A stretch of DNA of 64,000 nt from JACDHG01 sp963815295 (GTDB lineage Bacteria > Actinomycetota > Actinomycetes > Propionibacteriales > Nocardioidaceae): the NCBI GenBank assembly GCA_963815295.1, contig CAWFFZ010000008.1:1178001-1242000 (forward strand). The letters are read 5' to 3'. The translations under genes were made by a program, and so were the position numbers. Within the stretch, counting starts at the first letter, position 1, and every line of letters begins with the position of its first letter. Below are positions 13,433-23,442 of this stretch, one piece after another. The notes below the pieces were generated by a model. It saw nothing but the letters and a program-made list of their open reading frames with translations, did not search any database and had not been told where the DNA came from.

Positions 13433-14455
13433 GTGTCTGAGTCCGCCCGCGCTCTCGGGGCGAGCGACCGGCCGCTCGTCGATGCCTACGACTGCGCGAT
13501 GCTCGACCTTGACGGGGTCATCTACATCGGGCCTGACGCGGTCGACGGCGTCCCCACGCTGCTGCGCAGCGTCCGCGAGCGCGGCATGAAGCTGGCATTT
13601 GTCACCAACAACGCCTCGCGGACACCGGACGCAGTCGCCAAGCACCTGCGCGACCTCGGCGTCGAGGCCGAGGCAGCAGACGTGGTCACGTCGGCCCAGG
13701 CGACTGCACGCGAGCTGGCGACCCGCCTCGAGCCTGGGTCCGCGGTCCTGGTCGTCGGCGGCGAAGGTCTCCACGTCGCCCTGCGGGCGGAGGGGTTACT
13801 GCCGGTTGACAGCCGCGGCGACGACCCGGTTGCGGTCGCGCAGGGGTTCGACCGTTCGGTCGGGTGGGTCCAGCTTGCCGAGGCGACGGCGGTGATCCGC
13901 GACGGGGCGCTGTGGGCTGCAGCCAACCTCGATCTGACCGTCCCCACCAAGCTCGGGCTAGCGCCCGGAAACGGCGCCCTCGTCAATGCGGTGGCCGAGG
14001 CGGTGGGGTTCCGGCCGGCGTTTGTGGCCGGCAAGCCGTTCCGGCCGCTCTTCGACGAGACGGTGCGCCGCGTCGCCTCGCAGTGCCCCGTCGTCGTGGG
14101 TGATCGACTCGACACCGACATCGAGGGGGCGAACGCGTGCGACGTCGACTCGCTGCTGGTGATGACCGGGGTGACCGATCTGTCGGAGCTGTGTGCCGCG
14201 CCCGCGCAACATCGGCCGACGTACGTCTCCTGGACGCTCCGTGGGCTGCTTGACCGCCACCCAGCGCCGAGTCGTCAGGGCGAGGTGCATGAGCTCAACG
14301 GCTGGCGGGCGCACGTCGACGACTCGCGTGTTCTCGTCGACGGCCGTGGTGACGACCGAGACGATGGTCTGCGGGTGGTCGTCAGTGCGGCGTGGGCGTG
14401 GGCCGATGCCGGAGATGGTCGCGGTCGCGTCGAAATCGACCCCGAGGTGGTATGA
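13433..14455 (+). CDS. HAD-superfamily hydrolase (NagD/PGP-like phosphatase)
   Basis: The 340-residue protein is a class IIA HAD phosphatase of the NagD/phosphoglycolate phosphatase type. Motif I DLDGVIY contains the nucleophile Asp25 and acid/base Asp27. The motif II stretch FVTNNASRTPD, the cap domain, the lysine-bearing AGKPFRPLF segment and motif IV VVGDRLDTDIEGAN are all present. A C-terminal extension from about residue 265 is not part of the catalytic core. GTG at 13433 follows GGAAGGA. It is the first gene of a plus-strand run through tlyA, nadK and recN. Confidence 0.88.
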   Translation: MSESARALGASDRPLVDAYDCAMLDLDGVIYIGPDAVDGVPTLLRSVRERGMKLAFVTNNASRTPDAVAKHLRDLGVEAEAADVVTSAQATARELATRLEPGSAVLVVGGEGLHVALRAEGLLPVDSRGDDPVAVAQGFDRSVGWVQLAEATAVIRDGALWAAANLDLTVPTKLGLAPGNGALVNAVAEAVGFRPAFVAGKPFRPLFDETVRRVASQCPVVVGDRLDTDIEGANACDVDSLLVMTGVTDLSELCAAPAQHRPTYVSWTLRGLLDRHPAPSRQGEVHELNGWRAHVDDSRVLVDGRGDDRDDGLRVVVSAAWAWADAGDGRGRVEIDPEVV

Positions 14456-14498
14456 GTGGGGCAGGACGGAGCACCGTGATGACTCGAGGAGCGCAACC

Positions 14499-14729
14499 GT
14501 GAACGACGGACAGCAGACGGAGCAGACAACGGCCGGCGGCGACGCAGAAGAGCCAGGTTCGTTGGGCGACCCGCGCGTCGATGCGGCTGTCGCCGAGCTG
14601 CGCGATCTCGACGAGGCCGGCGTCGACGAGCACGCCGAGCGCTACGAGCAGGCACACGATGCGCTGCGGGCCGCCCTCGACGACGATGGCGCCCCGGCGG
14701 CGCCGCCGACTCCAACCGACCCGGCCTGA
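14499..14729 (+). CDS. Small conserved acidic protein between HAD phosphatase and TlyA
   Basis: A 76-residue acidic protein (VNDGQQTEQTT... GDPRVDAAVAELRDLDEAGVDEHAERYEQAHDALRAALDD). The central part is an amphipathic helix pair. The GTG at 14499 is preceded by a good AGGAG at 14487-14491. It sits 9 bp upstream of tlyA. Small proteins of this type recur at this position in actinomycetes, which argues that it is real. The function is unknown. Confidence 0.75.
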   Translation: MNDGQQTEQTTAGGDAEEPGSLGDPRVDAAVAELRDLDEAGVDEHAERYEQAHDALRAALDDDGAPAAPPTPTDPA

Positions 14730-14738
14730 GCCGTCACC

Positions 14739-15545
14739 GTGCCACGTCGGCAACGGCTCGATGCCGAGCTCGTACGTCGTGGCCTGGCCCGCAGCCGCGA
14801 GCAGGCAGCCGAGCTGATCAGTGCCGGGCGTGTCCTGGTCGCCGGCAACGCCGCCACCAAGGCGGCGACCGGCGTTGCGACTGATGCGGCGATCGTCCTG
14901 ACCGCCGACTCGTCTGACCCCGGCTACGCCTCACGAGGCGGCTACAAGCTGGCCGGTGCACTGGAGGGGTTCACCCCGCGCGGCCTCGTCGTGACGGGAC
15001 GCCGCGCGCTCGACGCGGGTGCGTCGACCGGCGGGTTCACCGACGTACTGCTCCGGTCAGGCGTGCTTGCAGTCATTGCTGTCGATGTCGGCTACGGCCA
15101 GCTGGCCTGGCCGCTGGCGTCCGACGATCGCGTCCACGTCATCGACCGGACCAACGTGAAGGACCTGGTCGCCGCGGACCTGCCCTACCGCCCCGACCTC
15201 GTGGTCGGTGACCTGTCCTTCATCTCCCTTACCAAAACACTGCCTGCGCTGGTCAGCGTCTCCGCCCCCTCCGCCGATCTCGTGCTGATGGTGAAACCAC
15301 AGTTCGAGGTGGGCAAAGATCGGGTCGGAAAGGGCGGAGTCGTCCGCGAGCCGGCACTGCGGGTGGATGCGGTGCTGGGCGTCGCGGCGGCCGCGGCGGC
15401 CCTCGGCCTCGGAGTGCGGGGTCTGTGCGCCAGTCCGCTGCCCGGCCCGGCGGGCAACGTCGAGTACTTTGCGTGGTTCGCGGCCGATGCGCCTCCGATC
15501 GACCCCGATGCCGTGGCGCGCGTAGTCGACACCGGGCCGCAATGA
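14739..15545 (+). CDS. tlyA: TlyA-family rRNA 2'-O-methyltransferase
   Basis: TlyA methylates 16S and/or 23S rRNA ribose and in mycobacteria confers capreomycin susceptibility. The 268-residue product has an N-terminal S4 RNA-binding domain (residues 4-60) and an FtsJ-type SAM methyltransferase domain. The motif GGYK with the predicted catalytic Lys70, the SAM loop DAGASTGGFTD, VVGDLSFIS and KPQFEVG (Lys186) are intact. GTG at 14739 matches the family N-terminus. The gene lies in the conserved tlyA-nadK-recN order, 12 bp before nadK. Confidence 0.95.
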   Translation: MPRRQRLDAELVRRGLARSREQAAELISAGRVLVAGNAATKAATGVATDAAIVLTADSSDPGYASRGGYKLAGALEGFTPRGLVVTGRRALDAGASTGGFTDVLLRSGVLAVIAVDVGYGQLAWPLASDDRVHVIDRTNVKDLVAADLPYRPDLVVGDLSFISLTKTLPALVSVSAPSADLVLMVKPQFEVGKDRVGKGGVVREPALRVDAVLGVAAAAAALGLGVRGLCASPLPGPAGNVEYFAWFAADAPPIDPDAVARVVDTGPQ

Positions 15546-15557
15546 GAAGGTAGCCAG

Positions 15558-16541
15558 GTGACTCCAGCAGTCCCCGACGAGATCGCCGCCCCCGCATCCG
15601 GCTCGGCCGTGACCGGGCCACGCAAGGTGCTGCTCGTGGCGCACGCGGGCAGGCCCGAGTCGATCGAGGTGGCCCGTGCCGTGGTGGCGCGCCTTGGCGA
15701 GTCCGGAATCGAGGTGCGGCTGCTGGACGGCGAGGCCAAGGAGCTCGGACTCGACGCGGAGGTCGTCCCGGCCGACGACGCCGCGCCGCTCGGATGCGAG
15801 CTCGTCGTCGTCATCGGCGGCGACGGCACAATACTGCGTGCGGCCGAGCTGACCAGGGCGGCTGGCACACCGCTGCTCGGGATCAACCTCGGCCACGTGG
15901 GCTTTCTCGCTGAGGCGGAGTGGTATGACGTCGACACGACGGTCGAGGCGATCATCTCCGCCGCCTACGTCGTCGAGGACCGACTGACGCTCGACGTCCG
16001 GGTGAGCCTCGACGGCGCCGTCATCGCCGAGGGGTGGGCCCTTAACGAGGCCAGCGTCGAGAAGGCCGCCAGGCAACGGATGATCGAGGTGGTTGTCGAG
16101 ATCGACGGGCATCCGCTGTCTCGATGGGGCTGCGACGGCCTCGTGTTCGCCACCCCGACGGGTTCCACGGCCTACGCATTCAGTGCCGGGGGACCCGTGG
16201 TGTGGCCCGAGGTCCAGGCGCTGCTCCTGGTGCCGATCAGCGCACACGCGCTGTTCGCCCGGCCGATGGTGGCCTCGGTCGACTCCCGGCTCGCGGTGGA
16301 GATCCTGGCAGGCACCAGCGGCGGAGGGGTCCTGTGGTGCGACGGCCGCCGCACACTCAGCGTGCCCCCCGGATCCCGGGTCGAGGTATGTCGTGGGACG
16401 CGGTCGGTCCGGCTCGCCCGGCTGCACGCAGGACCGTTCACCAACCGACTGGTCGCGAAGTTCGACCTCCCCGTCAGCGGCTGGCGCGGAGCGGCGGCGC
16501 GCCGTCGCAGCGAGTCCGAAGGCGGCCCCTCACGTGCTTGA
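15558..16541 (+). CDS. nadK: NAD kinase
   Basis: NAD kinase phosphorylates NAD to NADP using ATP or polyphosphate. The 327-residue protein has the catalytic GGDGTILRA at residues 87-95, NLGHVGFLAE, ALNEASVEK and the glycine-rich GLVFATPTGSTAYAFSAGGP signature. Residues about 1-18 and 305-327 are extensions outside the core fold. GTG at 15558 is preceded by GAAGG. The end overlaps recN by 8 nt, so the two are translationally linked. Confidence 0.96.
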   Translation: MTPAVPDEIAAPASGSAVTGPRKVLLVAHAGRPESIEVARAVVARLGESGIEVRLLDGEAKELGLDAEVVPADDAAPLGCELVVVIGGDGTILRAAELTRAAGTPLLGINLGHVGFLAEAEWYDVDTTVEAIISAAYVVEDRLTLDVRVSLDGAVIAEGWALNEASVEKAARQRMIEVVVEIDGHPLSRWGCDGLVFATPTGSTAYAFSAGGPVVWPEVQALLLVPISAHALFARPMVASVDSRLAVEILAGTSGGGVLWCDGRRTLSVPPGSRVEVCRGTRSVRLARLHAGPFTNRLVAKFDLPVSGWRGAAARRRSESEGGPSRA

Positions 16542-18234
16542 GGAGCTGACGATCGACTCGCTGGGGGTGATCGACACGGCCACCCTCGAGCTCGGAGCCG
16601 GGTTCAACGTCGTGACTGGCGAGACCGGCGCCGGCAAGACCATGGTCGTGACGGCCCTCGGGCTGCTACTCGGCGCCAGGGCGGACTCTGCCGTGGTGCG
16701 TGAAACGGCATCGCGGGCGCGGGTGCAGGGGTCGCTGCGGCTCGACCCGCAGTCGCCGGTCGCCGCGCGGGCAGCCGAGGCCGGCGCAGACCTCGATGAG
16801 GGCTCGCTCCTCGTAGGCCGCGTTGTCCAGGCCGAAGGTCGATCCCGGGCCAGCGCCGGCGGTGCTGCCGTCCCGATCGGGACACTCGCCGAGCTCGCGT
16901 CCGAGCTCGTCGTCATCCACGGTCAGTCTGACCAGCAGTTGTTGCTGCAGTCCGCCCACCAGCGTCGGACCCTGGACGCGTTCGGTGGGGCCGCCCACGC
17001 CCGTGCACTGACGTCGTACCAGCAGACCTTCGACCGACTCCGTGCGGTGGAGGTGGAGCTCGACGAGGTCGTGTCCCGGGCCCGCGAGCGTGCCCAGGAG
17101 GCCGACCTGCTGCGTCTGGGACTCGCGGAGATCGAGGCGGCCGACCCTCTGGCCGGCGAGGACGATGACCTGAGGGCCGAGGAGGCGCGGCTTGCGCACG
17201 CCGACTCGCTGCGTCGCGCCGCCGAGCAAGCACACCTGGCGCTGAGCGCCGACGAGCCGGATCTGAATACCCGAGACGCTGTTGGTCTCGTCGCCGAGGC
17301 CCGCAAGCTGCTCGAGACCGAGCGCGACCACGACCCGCGCCTGGTCGAATTGAGCGACCAGCTCGCGGCGGCGTCGTACGCGCTCGTCGACGTTGCCGCC
17401 GACCTCGCGTCCTACCTCGCCGGACTCGAATCCGACCCCGGGCGGCTTGCCTGGGTCCAGGAGCGCCAGGCAACGCTGGCGGCACTCACGCGCAAGTACG
17501 GCGACTCGGTGGTGGACGTGCTGGCCTGGTCCGGGCGCGCCGCCAGCCGGCTCATCGAGCTCGAGGACGACGAGACACTCGTCGCGGAGCTACGTCAGCG
17601 CCGAGACACGCTTGCGGGCGAGCTCGCCGACGTAGGGGCCGACCTGTCCGCCCGTCGGGAGGCTCTTGCCCGCGACCTGTCGACCCGGGTGACGGGTGAG
17701 CTCACAGACCTGGCGATGCCCGCCGCCCGCCTCACCGTCGACGTCGTGACGGCGCGCGAGCCCACGCGCGAGGGGTTCGACGATGTCACGATCATGTTCG
17801 CCGCCCATGCGGGCGGTCAGCCCCGGCCGCTCCAGCGGGGCGCGTCCGGCGGCGAGCTGTCTCGAGTCATGCTGGCGCTCGAAGTCTGCCTGGCCGGCAC
17901 CCAGCCGGTGCCGACCATGGTCTTCGACGAGATCGACGCCGGCGTCGGCGGCAGGGCAGCGGTGGAGCTCGGGCGTCGGCTCGCCCGCTTAGCCCGCAAC
18001 GTGCAGGTGATCGTCGTGACGCACCTGCCGCAGGTGGCGGCGTTCGCTGACCAGCACTACGTCGTCGTCAAGAGCAGCGATGGCAGCGTCACCCGCAGCG
18101 GCGTGTCCCGACTCGACGACGAGGGTCGGCGCAGCGAGCTGTCGCGGATGCTAGCCGGCCTCGAGGACTCCGACTCAGCGCTCGCGCACGCCGACGAACT
18201 CGTCGACCTGGCCCGCCTCGAGCGGACCGGGTAA
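16534..18234 (+). CDS. recN: DNA repair protein RecN
   Basis: RecN is an SMC-like ATPase acting in double-strand-break repair. The 566-residue product has Walker A GETGAGKT at 29-36, a Q-loop segment IHGQSDQQLLLQSA, a central coiled coil (about 160-360), the ABC signature GASGGELSRVMLALE and Walker B MVFDEIDAGVGG, then the H-loop VVTHLPQVAAFAD. The GTG at 16534 gives VLEELTIDSLGVI, the expected first strand; it lies within the last codons of nadK. No defect is visible. Confidence 0.96.
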   Translation: MLEELTIDSLGVIDTATLELGAGFNVVTGETGAGKTMVVTALGLLLGARADSAVVRETASRARVQGSLRLDPQSPVAARAAEAGADLDEGSLLVGRVVQAEGRSRASAGGAAVPIGTLAELASELVVIHGQSDQQLLLQSAHQRRTLDAFGGAAHARALTSYQQTFDRLRAVEVELDEVVSRARERAQEADLLRLGLAEIEAADPLAGEDDDLRAEEARLAHADSLRRAAEQAHLALSADEPDLNTRDAVGLVAEARKLLETERDHDPRLVELSDQLAAASYALVDVAADLASYLAGLESDPGRLAWVQERQATLAALTRKYGDSVVDVLAWSGRAASRLIELEDDETLVAELRQRRDTLAGELADVGADLSARREALARDLSTRVTGELTDLAMPAARLTVDVVTAREPTREGFDDVTIMFAAHAGGQPRPLQRGASGGELSRVMLALEVCLAGTQPVPTMVFDEIDAGVGGRAAVELGRRLARLARNVQVIVVTHLPQVAAFADQHYVVVKSSDGSVTRSGVSRLDDEGRRSELSRMLAGLEDSDSALAHADELVDLARLERTG

Positions 18235-18301
18235 GACCGACGCCACGAGCAGGCTTGCAATGCGGGGATGGGCTCGCCGGTTCAGGCAGGATGGGCGCAC
18301 G

Positions 18302-19480
18302 ATGAAGCTCTCTGCCCTACGGCGCCCGCGCGCCCATTCAGGTGTCGGCGTGTCCGGCCACGTCCGCCTCGATCGACGTACGCGCACGATCCTCAAGCGA
18401 CTCAGGCCGGGCGACATCGCCGTTATCGACCACGTCGACATCGACCAGGGGTCCGCCGTCGCACTCGTCGAGGCGCAGGTGGCGGCCGTCATCAACCTCG
18501 CCCCCTCCATCTCTGGCCGCTACCCGAACCTCGGCCCCGAGATCCTTGTCGCCGCTGGCGTGGTGCTGATCGATGGTGTCGATGCCGAGATCTTCACTGC
18601 GCTCAGCGACGGCGACCTGGTCCGCGTCGAGGATGACACGATCTACGCCGGCGACCGGGCGATCGCATCCGGCGTCCGGCAGGACAGCGCGTCAGTCGCC
18701 GCCGCGCTGGAAGCATCCCGAGACGGTATGTCGAGTCAGCTCGAGGCTTTCGCCGCCAACGCGGTCGAGCACCTGCGCCGCGACCAGCGGCTGCTTCTTG
18801 ACGGCGAGGGTGTCCCGACGACCAAGACGTCGCTGCGGGGACGTCAGGTCGTCGTTGTACTCCGCTCGTTCGACTACCAGCAAGACCTGCGCCGCCTGAA
18901 GACGTACATCAAAGAGAACAACCCGGTCCTCATCGGAGTCGACGACGGCGCGGATGCCGTCATCGCCGCCGGCCACCGGCCCGACATCATCGTGACGTCG
19001 GGGGAGGACATCTCCGACCAGGCGCTGCGATGCGGTGCGGAGGTCATCGCACACAGCAGGGCGAGCAATCGGGGCGTACTCGAGCGCCTCGAACGAATCG
19101 GGATCAAGCACCAGATGTTCGCGGCCAGCGGCACCAGTGAGGGCGCAGCGATCCTGCTGGCTCATGTGGGTGGCGCCGAGCTCATCGTGATGGCCGGGGC
19201 GCACGCCTCCCTCGTCGAGTTCCTCGACAAAGGCAGGTCCGGGATGGCGAGCTCGTTCCTCACCCGTGCTGCGGTCGGCCCCAAGCTCGTCGACGCCAAA
19301 GCCGTCGCCAGGCTGTATCAGCACCGTTACAGCGCCTGGGTGGTGTTCGTGTTCCTGCTGGTGGGGATCGCCGCTGTGCTCGGCGCCATCGCCACGACCC
19401 CGGTCGGCCAGGACTGGTACGACCAGGTCGGTGCGTGGCTGACCGACGTACGCGACTGGATCGAGGGGAAGCTCGGATGA
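18302..19480 (+). CDS. steA: SteA-like cytokinetic ring protein
   Basis: The 392-residue protein matches the SteA family described in Corynebacterium glutamicum, where SteA and SteB cooperate at the divisome with cell-wall hydrolases. The N-terminal part resembles thiamine-pyrophosphokinase-like folds (GHVRLDRRTRTILKRLRPGD, IAVIDHVDIDQGSA). A single membrane segment lies at about residues 345-368 (SAWVVFVFLLVGIAAVLGAI), followed by a short tail. ATG at 18302 is the most conservative start; an in-frame start about 14 codons upstream is possible. It overlaps steB by 4 nt. Confidence 0.85.
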   Translation: MKLSALRRPRAHSGVGVSGHVRLDRRTRTILKRLRPGDIAVIDHVDIDQGSAVALVEAQVAAVINLAPSISGRYPNLGPEILVAAGVVLIDGVDAEIFTALSDGDLVRVEDDTIYAGDRAIASGVRQDSASVAAALEASRDGMSSQLEAFAANAVEHLRRDQRLLLDGEGVPTTKTSLRGRQVVVVLRSFDYQQDLRRLKTYIKENNPVLIGVDDGADAVIAAGHRPDIIVTSGEDISDQALRCGAEVIAHSRASNRGVLERLERIGIKHQMFAASGTSEGAAILLAHVGGAELIVMAGAHASLVEFLDKGRSGMASSFLTRAAVGPKLVDAKAVARLYQHRYSAWVVFVFLLVGIAAVLGAIATTPVGQDWYDQVGAWLTDVRDWIEGKLG

Positions 19481-20406
19481 GCCTGCTCCGTCGCTACCTG
19501 GTCCCGATCTTCGCCGCCTGCATCACCCTCGCCGTCGGCATCGCCCTGGGGGCCGGACCGTTGCAACAGGCGGAAGGCAACGATGATGGCGAATCGCTCC
19601 GGGCCGCCAACACCAAGCTGCGCGAGGCGGTGCGCGACGCCGGTGCCGCGCGGGTGCTGAGCGACGAGCTCACCACCGGCATTGCCGCCCGGCTGCTCGA
19701 GGACCGGCTGCAGAAGCGAGACGTGACGATCTTCGTGCTCCCCGGCGTCGATGAGGAGGCCGTCACCGCTATGGAGACGGCCGTGACGCAGGCCGGCGGA
19801 TCTGCCGTTGTCGTCGCCACCCTCGACAAAGACGTAGTCGACCCAGGCAAGAAGACGTACGTCGGATCGGTCGCCACCAGCTCGCTGGAAGCTTTGGAGG
19901 ACATCGAAGCCCCACCCGCCGATCAGGCCTATGCCCGCTTCGGACTTGTCCTGGCTCGTGCCTATGTCGGCACCGGAGACGGGGTCGCGTTCGGCGAGGC
20001 AGCCATCAAGATCGACTCCGAGATCCGGGGCGCCAAGCTCGTCACCTTGTCGGAGGAGCCCTCACGGCGTGGCTCTGCCGTCGTGGTGATGTCGCCAGGC
20101 GCCAGCGACGACAGCGATGTCACCGGGGCGCAGCACACCATCGTCACCGACATGTTGCGGTCACTGGCACCCGCTGCCGACGCGGTCGTGGTCACTACCC
20201 CGGCGACGGGTCGCGACGAGGGGGGACTCCTCGACGTACTCGCCGCTCCTGGGGGACTCGACGCTCAAAACGTCTCAACGGTCAACGCAGGCAGCTCACC
20301 CGGCGGGACACTCATCGCGGTGTATGCACTCTCGGCGGCGTTGTCGGGTAACCCCGGCGACTTCGGCGTCATCGACGGTGAGCCGGTGTTGCCCGAAGGA
20401 CTGTGA
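19477..20406 (+). CDS. steB: SteB/MctB-type copper-transporter family protein
   Basis: The 309-residue protein belongs to the family annotated as copper transporter MctB, which includes SteB, the partner of SteA. A single N-terminal transmembrane segment (residues 7-29, YLVPIFAACITLAVGIALG) is followed by a short coiled coil and an extracytoplasmic domain. The start ATG overlaps the steA stop (ATGA), a strong sign of joint function. A divisome role is inferred from the pair arrangement rather than a copper role. Confidence 0.82.
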   Translation: MSLLRRYLVPIFAACITLAVGIALGAGPLQQAEGNDDGESLRAANTKLREAVRDAGAARVLSDELTTGIAARLLEDRLQKRDVTIFVLPGVDEEAVTAMETAVTQAGGSAVVVATLDKDVVDPGKKTYVGSVATSSLEALEDIEAPPADQAYARFGLVLARAYVGTGDGVAFGEAAIKIDSEIRGAKLVTLSEEPSRRGSAVVVMSPGASDDSDVTGAQHTIVTDMLRSLAPAADAVVVTTPATGRDEGGLLDVLAAPGGLDAQNVSTVNAGSSPGGTLIAVYALSAALSGNPGDFGVIDGEPVLPEGL

Positions 20407-20540
20407 GCGGGCTGGAGATTGTCGGGCCGGTGGCGTCCACGACAGGCGTGGCGTAGGCACTGTCGGCGCGGTGTTGCTAGATTGGAACCCCGTGGACAGG
20501 TGGGCATTCTCGCCGCACAGTCGAACCGCGGGAGCGTGAT

Positions 20541-22235
20541 GTGGCAGTCTCGGCGCCAACCAAGCATCTTTTCGTCACCGGTGGGGTGGCGTCGTCACTC
20601 GGCAAGGGTCTGACTGCCTCGTCGTTAGGGCGACTCCTCAAGTCCCGCGGTCTCCGCGTCACGATGCAGAAGCTCGACCCCTACCTCAACGTCGATCCCG
20701 GCACGATGAACCCGTTCCAACACGGCGAGGTGTTCGTCACCAACGACGGCGCTGAGACAGACCTCGACATCGGGCACTACGAGCGGTTCCTTGACGTCGA
20801 CCTCGGCCAGAACGCCAATGTCACGACGGGACAGGTCTACTCCACGGTCATCGCCAAAGAGCGCCGCGGCGACTACCTTGGCGACACCGTGCAGGTGATC
20901 CCGCACATCACCAACGAGATCAAGGAACGCATCCGCGCGATGGCCGGGCCCGGGGTCGACGTGGTGATCACGGAGATCGGTGGCACGGTCGGTGACATCG
21001 AGTCCCTCCCGTTCCTCGAGGCAGCTCGCCAGGTCCGCCACGACATCGGCCGCGACAACTGCTTCTTCTTGCATGTATCGCTGGTGCCTTACATCGGCCC
21101 GTCAGGCGAGCTCAAGACCAAGCCGACACAGCACTCCGTCGCGGCCCTCCGCTCGATCGGTATCGCTCCGGACGCAGTGGTCTGCCGCGCTGACCGGGAG
21201 ATTCCCGACTCCATCAAGCGAAAGATCTCGCTGATGTGCGACGTCGACGACGAGGCCGTTGTGGCTGCGGTCGACGCGCAGTCGATCTACGACATCCCGA
21301 AGGTGCTGCACTCCGAAGGTCTCGACGCGTACGTCGTCCGGCGCCTCAACCTGCCGTTCCGCGACGTCGATTGGACCCGCTGGGACCAGCTGCTTCGCCG
21401 AGTGCACCGCCCCGACGAAGAGGTCTCGGTAGCCCTGGTCGGCAAATACATCGACCTACCCGACGCTTACCTGTCGGTCGCCGAGGCGCTGCGCGCGGGC
21501 GGCTTCGACAACGACGCTCGCGTCAACATCCGCTGGGTCGCCTCCGACGACTGCCAGACGAACGAAGGTGCCGCCGCCAAGCTCGGCGACGTCGACGCGG
21601 TGTGCGTGCCGGGCGGGTTCGGTGTGCGGGGCATCGAGGGCAAGGTCGGGGCGCTGCGCTATGCCCGCGAGCACAAGATCCCGACTCTGGGTCTGTGTCT
21701 CGGGCTGCAGTGCATGGTGATCGAGTTCGCGCGCAACGTCGCCGGCCTCGACGATGCCGGCTCGACGGAGTTCGACCCGTCCGCCGCGCAGCCGGTGATC
21801 GCGACGATGGAGGAGCAACTCGACATCGTGCGCGGTGACGGCGACATGGGTGGCACGATGCGCCTCGGCCTCTACCCGGCCGAGCTGCAGCCGGGCTCGG
21901 TGGTCGCAACGGCATACGGCGCCTCCCGAGTGGAGGAGCGGCACCGCCACCGCTACGAGGTCAACAACAAGTTCCGCGGCGACCTCGAGGATGCGGGCCT
22001 CGTCTTCTCCGGGATGTCGCCCGACCGGGAGCTCATCGAGTACGTCGAGCTGCCACCGGCCATCCACCCGTACTACGTGTCCACACAGTCCCACCCGGAG
22101 CTGCGGTCGCGTCCGACCCGGCCGCACCCGCTGTTCAGTGGACTCGTCGCGGCTGCACTCGAGCGGCAACGGGAGCTGCGCCTGCCGGTCGACGAGAGCG
22201 GCCTTCGTCGCGTCCCGGCGGAGCCCGACGGCTGA
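20541..22235 (+). CDS. pyrG: CTP synthase
   Basis: CTP synthase aminates UTP to CTP using glutamine and ATP. The 564-residue product has an N-terminal synthetase domain (HLFVTGGVASSLGKGLTASS, then MQKLDPYLNVDPGTMNPFQHGEV) and a C-terminal class I glutamine amidotransferase domain with GLCLGLQC, the nucleophile being Cys386, and a terminal HPE triad at about residue 519. GTG at 20541 follows GGGAG. A TAGATT at 20478-20483 could be a -10 element, but no good -35 is seen. Confidence 0.97.
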   Translation: MAVSAPTKHLFVTGGVASSLGKGLTASSLGRLLKSRGLRVTMQKLDPYLNVDPGTMNPFQHGEVFVTNDGAETDLDIGHYERFLDVDLGQNANVTTGQVYSTVIAKERRGDYLGDTVQVIPHITNEIKERIRAMAGPGVDVVITEIGGTVGDIESLPFLEAARQVRHDIGRDNCFFLHVSLVPYIGPSGELKTKPTQHSVAALRSIGIAPDAVVCRADREIPDSIKRKISLMCDVDDEAVVAAVDAQSIYDIPKVLHSEGLDAYVVRRLNLPFRDVDWTRWDQLLRRVHRPDEEVSVALVGKYIDLPDAYLSVAEALRAGGFDNDARVNIRWVASDDCQTNEGAAAKLGDVDAVCVPGGFGVRGIEGKVGALRYAREHKIPTLGLCLGLQCMVIEFARNVAGLDDAGSTEFDPSAAQPVIATMEEQLDIVRGDGDMGGTMRLGLYPAELQPGSVVATAYGASRVEERHRHRYEVNNKFRGDLEDAGLVFSGMSPDRELIEYVELPPAIHPYYVSTQSHPELRSRPTRPHPLFSGLVAAALERQRELRLPVDESGLRRVPAEPDG

Positions 22236-22326
22236 CGGCTGACGGCGCACGTTGTCGCCGATGGAGTAGGTTTCGAGGCACCAGTGGGGGCCCGGTGGCC
22301 GGGCCCTGCGCGAAAGAGTGAGGGCA

Positions 22327-23442
22327 ATGAAGGTCGGCATTCCGAAGGAAGTCAAGAACCACGAGTATCGCGTGGCCATCACACCGGCAGGAGTGCACGA
22401 GCTCGCCACCCGCGGGCACGAGGTCTATGTCGAGGCAAGCGCCGGGGTCGGGTCCTCCATCACCGACGACGAGTTCGTCGCTGCTGGCGCATCGATCCTG
22501 CCGACCGCTGACTCGGTCTGGGAGACCGGCGAGCTGATCCTCAAGGTGAAAGAGCCCATCGCCGAGGAGTACCACCGGATGCGTGACGGGCAGACCCTGT
22601 TCACGTACCTGCACCTGGCGGCGTCACGCGACTGCACCGACGCCTTGCTCAAACAGGGCGTCACGGCGATTGCCTACGAGACCGTGCAGACGGCTGACGC
22701 CGCTCTGCCGCTCCTGGCGCCGATGAGCGAGGTCGCCGGACGGCTAGCCCCGCAGGCGGGCGCCTACCACCTCATGCGCCAAGGAGGCGGCCGCGGTGTG
22801 CTGATGGGTGGCGTCTCCGGCGTGTACGCCGCCAAGACCGTCGTCATCGGAGCGGGCGTCTCGGGGATGAACGCCGCCGCGATCGCGCTCGGCATGCAGG
22901 CGGAGGTGCTACTGCTCGACCGCAACATCGAGCGGCTGCGGGCTGCTGACCGGATCTACCAGGGCCACCTGCAGACTGTCGCGTCCAACACCTACGAGGT
23001 GGAGCGGGCCGTCCTGGACGCCGACCTCGTCATCGGAGCCGTCCTCGTGCCTGGCGCCAAGGCACCCACGCTGATCTCCAACGAGCTCGTGTCACGGATG
23101 AAGCCCGGTTCGGTGCTCGTGGACATCTCGATCGACCAGGGTGGCTGCTTCGAGGACTCCCGCCCGACCACCCATGACGATCCGACGTACCAGGTGCACA
23201 ACTCGATCTTCTACTGCGTGGCGAATATGCCGGGCGCGGTGCCCCACACGTCGACCTACGCGTTGACCAACGTCACCTTGCCGTATGCCGTCGCGGTGGC
23301 TGACAAAGGCTGGCGCCAGGCGCTGCGCGACGACCACTCGCTCGCACTCGGCCTCAATACGCATGGGGGAGAGCTGACCTATGCGCCGGTCGCGCAGGCG
23401 CATGAGCTCGACAGCCGAACCCTCGCCGAGGTGCTCACCTGA
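22327..23442 (+). CDS. ald: Alanine dehydrogenase
   Basis: Alanine dehydrogenase interconverts alanine and pyruvate plus ammonia with NAD. The 371-residue protein shows MKVGIPKEVKNHEYRVAITP, the YLHLAA catalytic region, and the NAD-binding VIGAGVSGMNAAAIALGM. The C-terminal NVTLPYAVAVADKGW is also typical. ATG at 22327 is preceded by GAGGG. Its stop overlaps the proposed CTG start of xerD, an unusual junction. Confidence 0.96.
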   Translation: MKVGIPKEVKNHEYRVAITPAGVHELATRGHEVYVEASAGVGSSITDDEFVAAGASILPTADSVWETGELILKVKEPIAEEYHRMRDGQTLFTYLHLAASRDCTDALLKQGVTAIAYETVQTADAALPLLAPMSEVAGRLAPQAGAYHLMRQGGGRGVLMGGVSGVYAAKTVVIGAGVSGMNAAAIALGMQAEVLLLDRNIERLRAADRIYQGHLQTVASNTYEVERAVLDADLVIGAVLVPGAKAPTLISNELVSRMKPGSVLVDISIDQGGCFEDSRPTTHDDPTYQVHNSIFYCVANMPGAVPHTSTYALTNVTLPYAVAVADKGWRQALRDDHSLALGLNTHGGELTYAPVAQAHELDSRTLAEVLT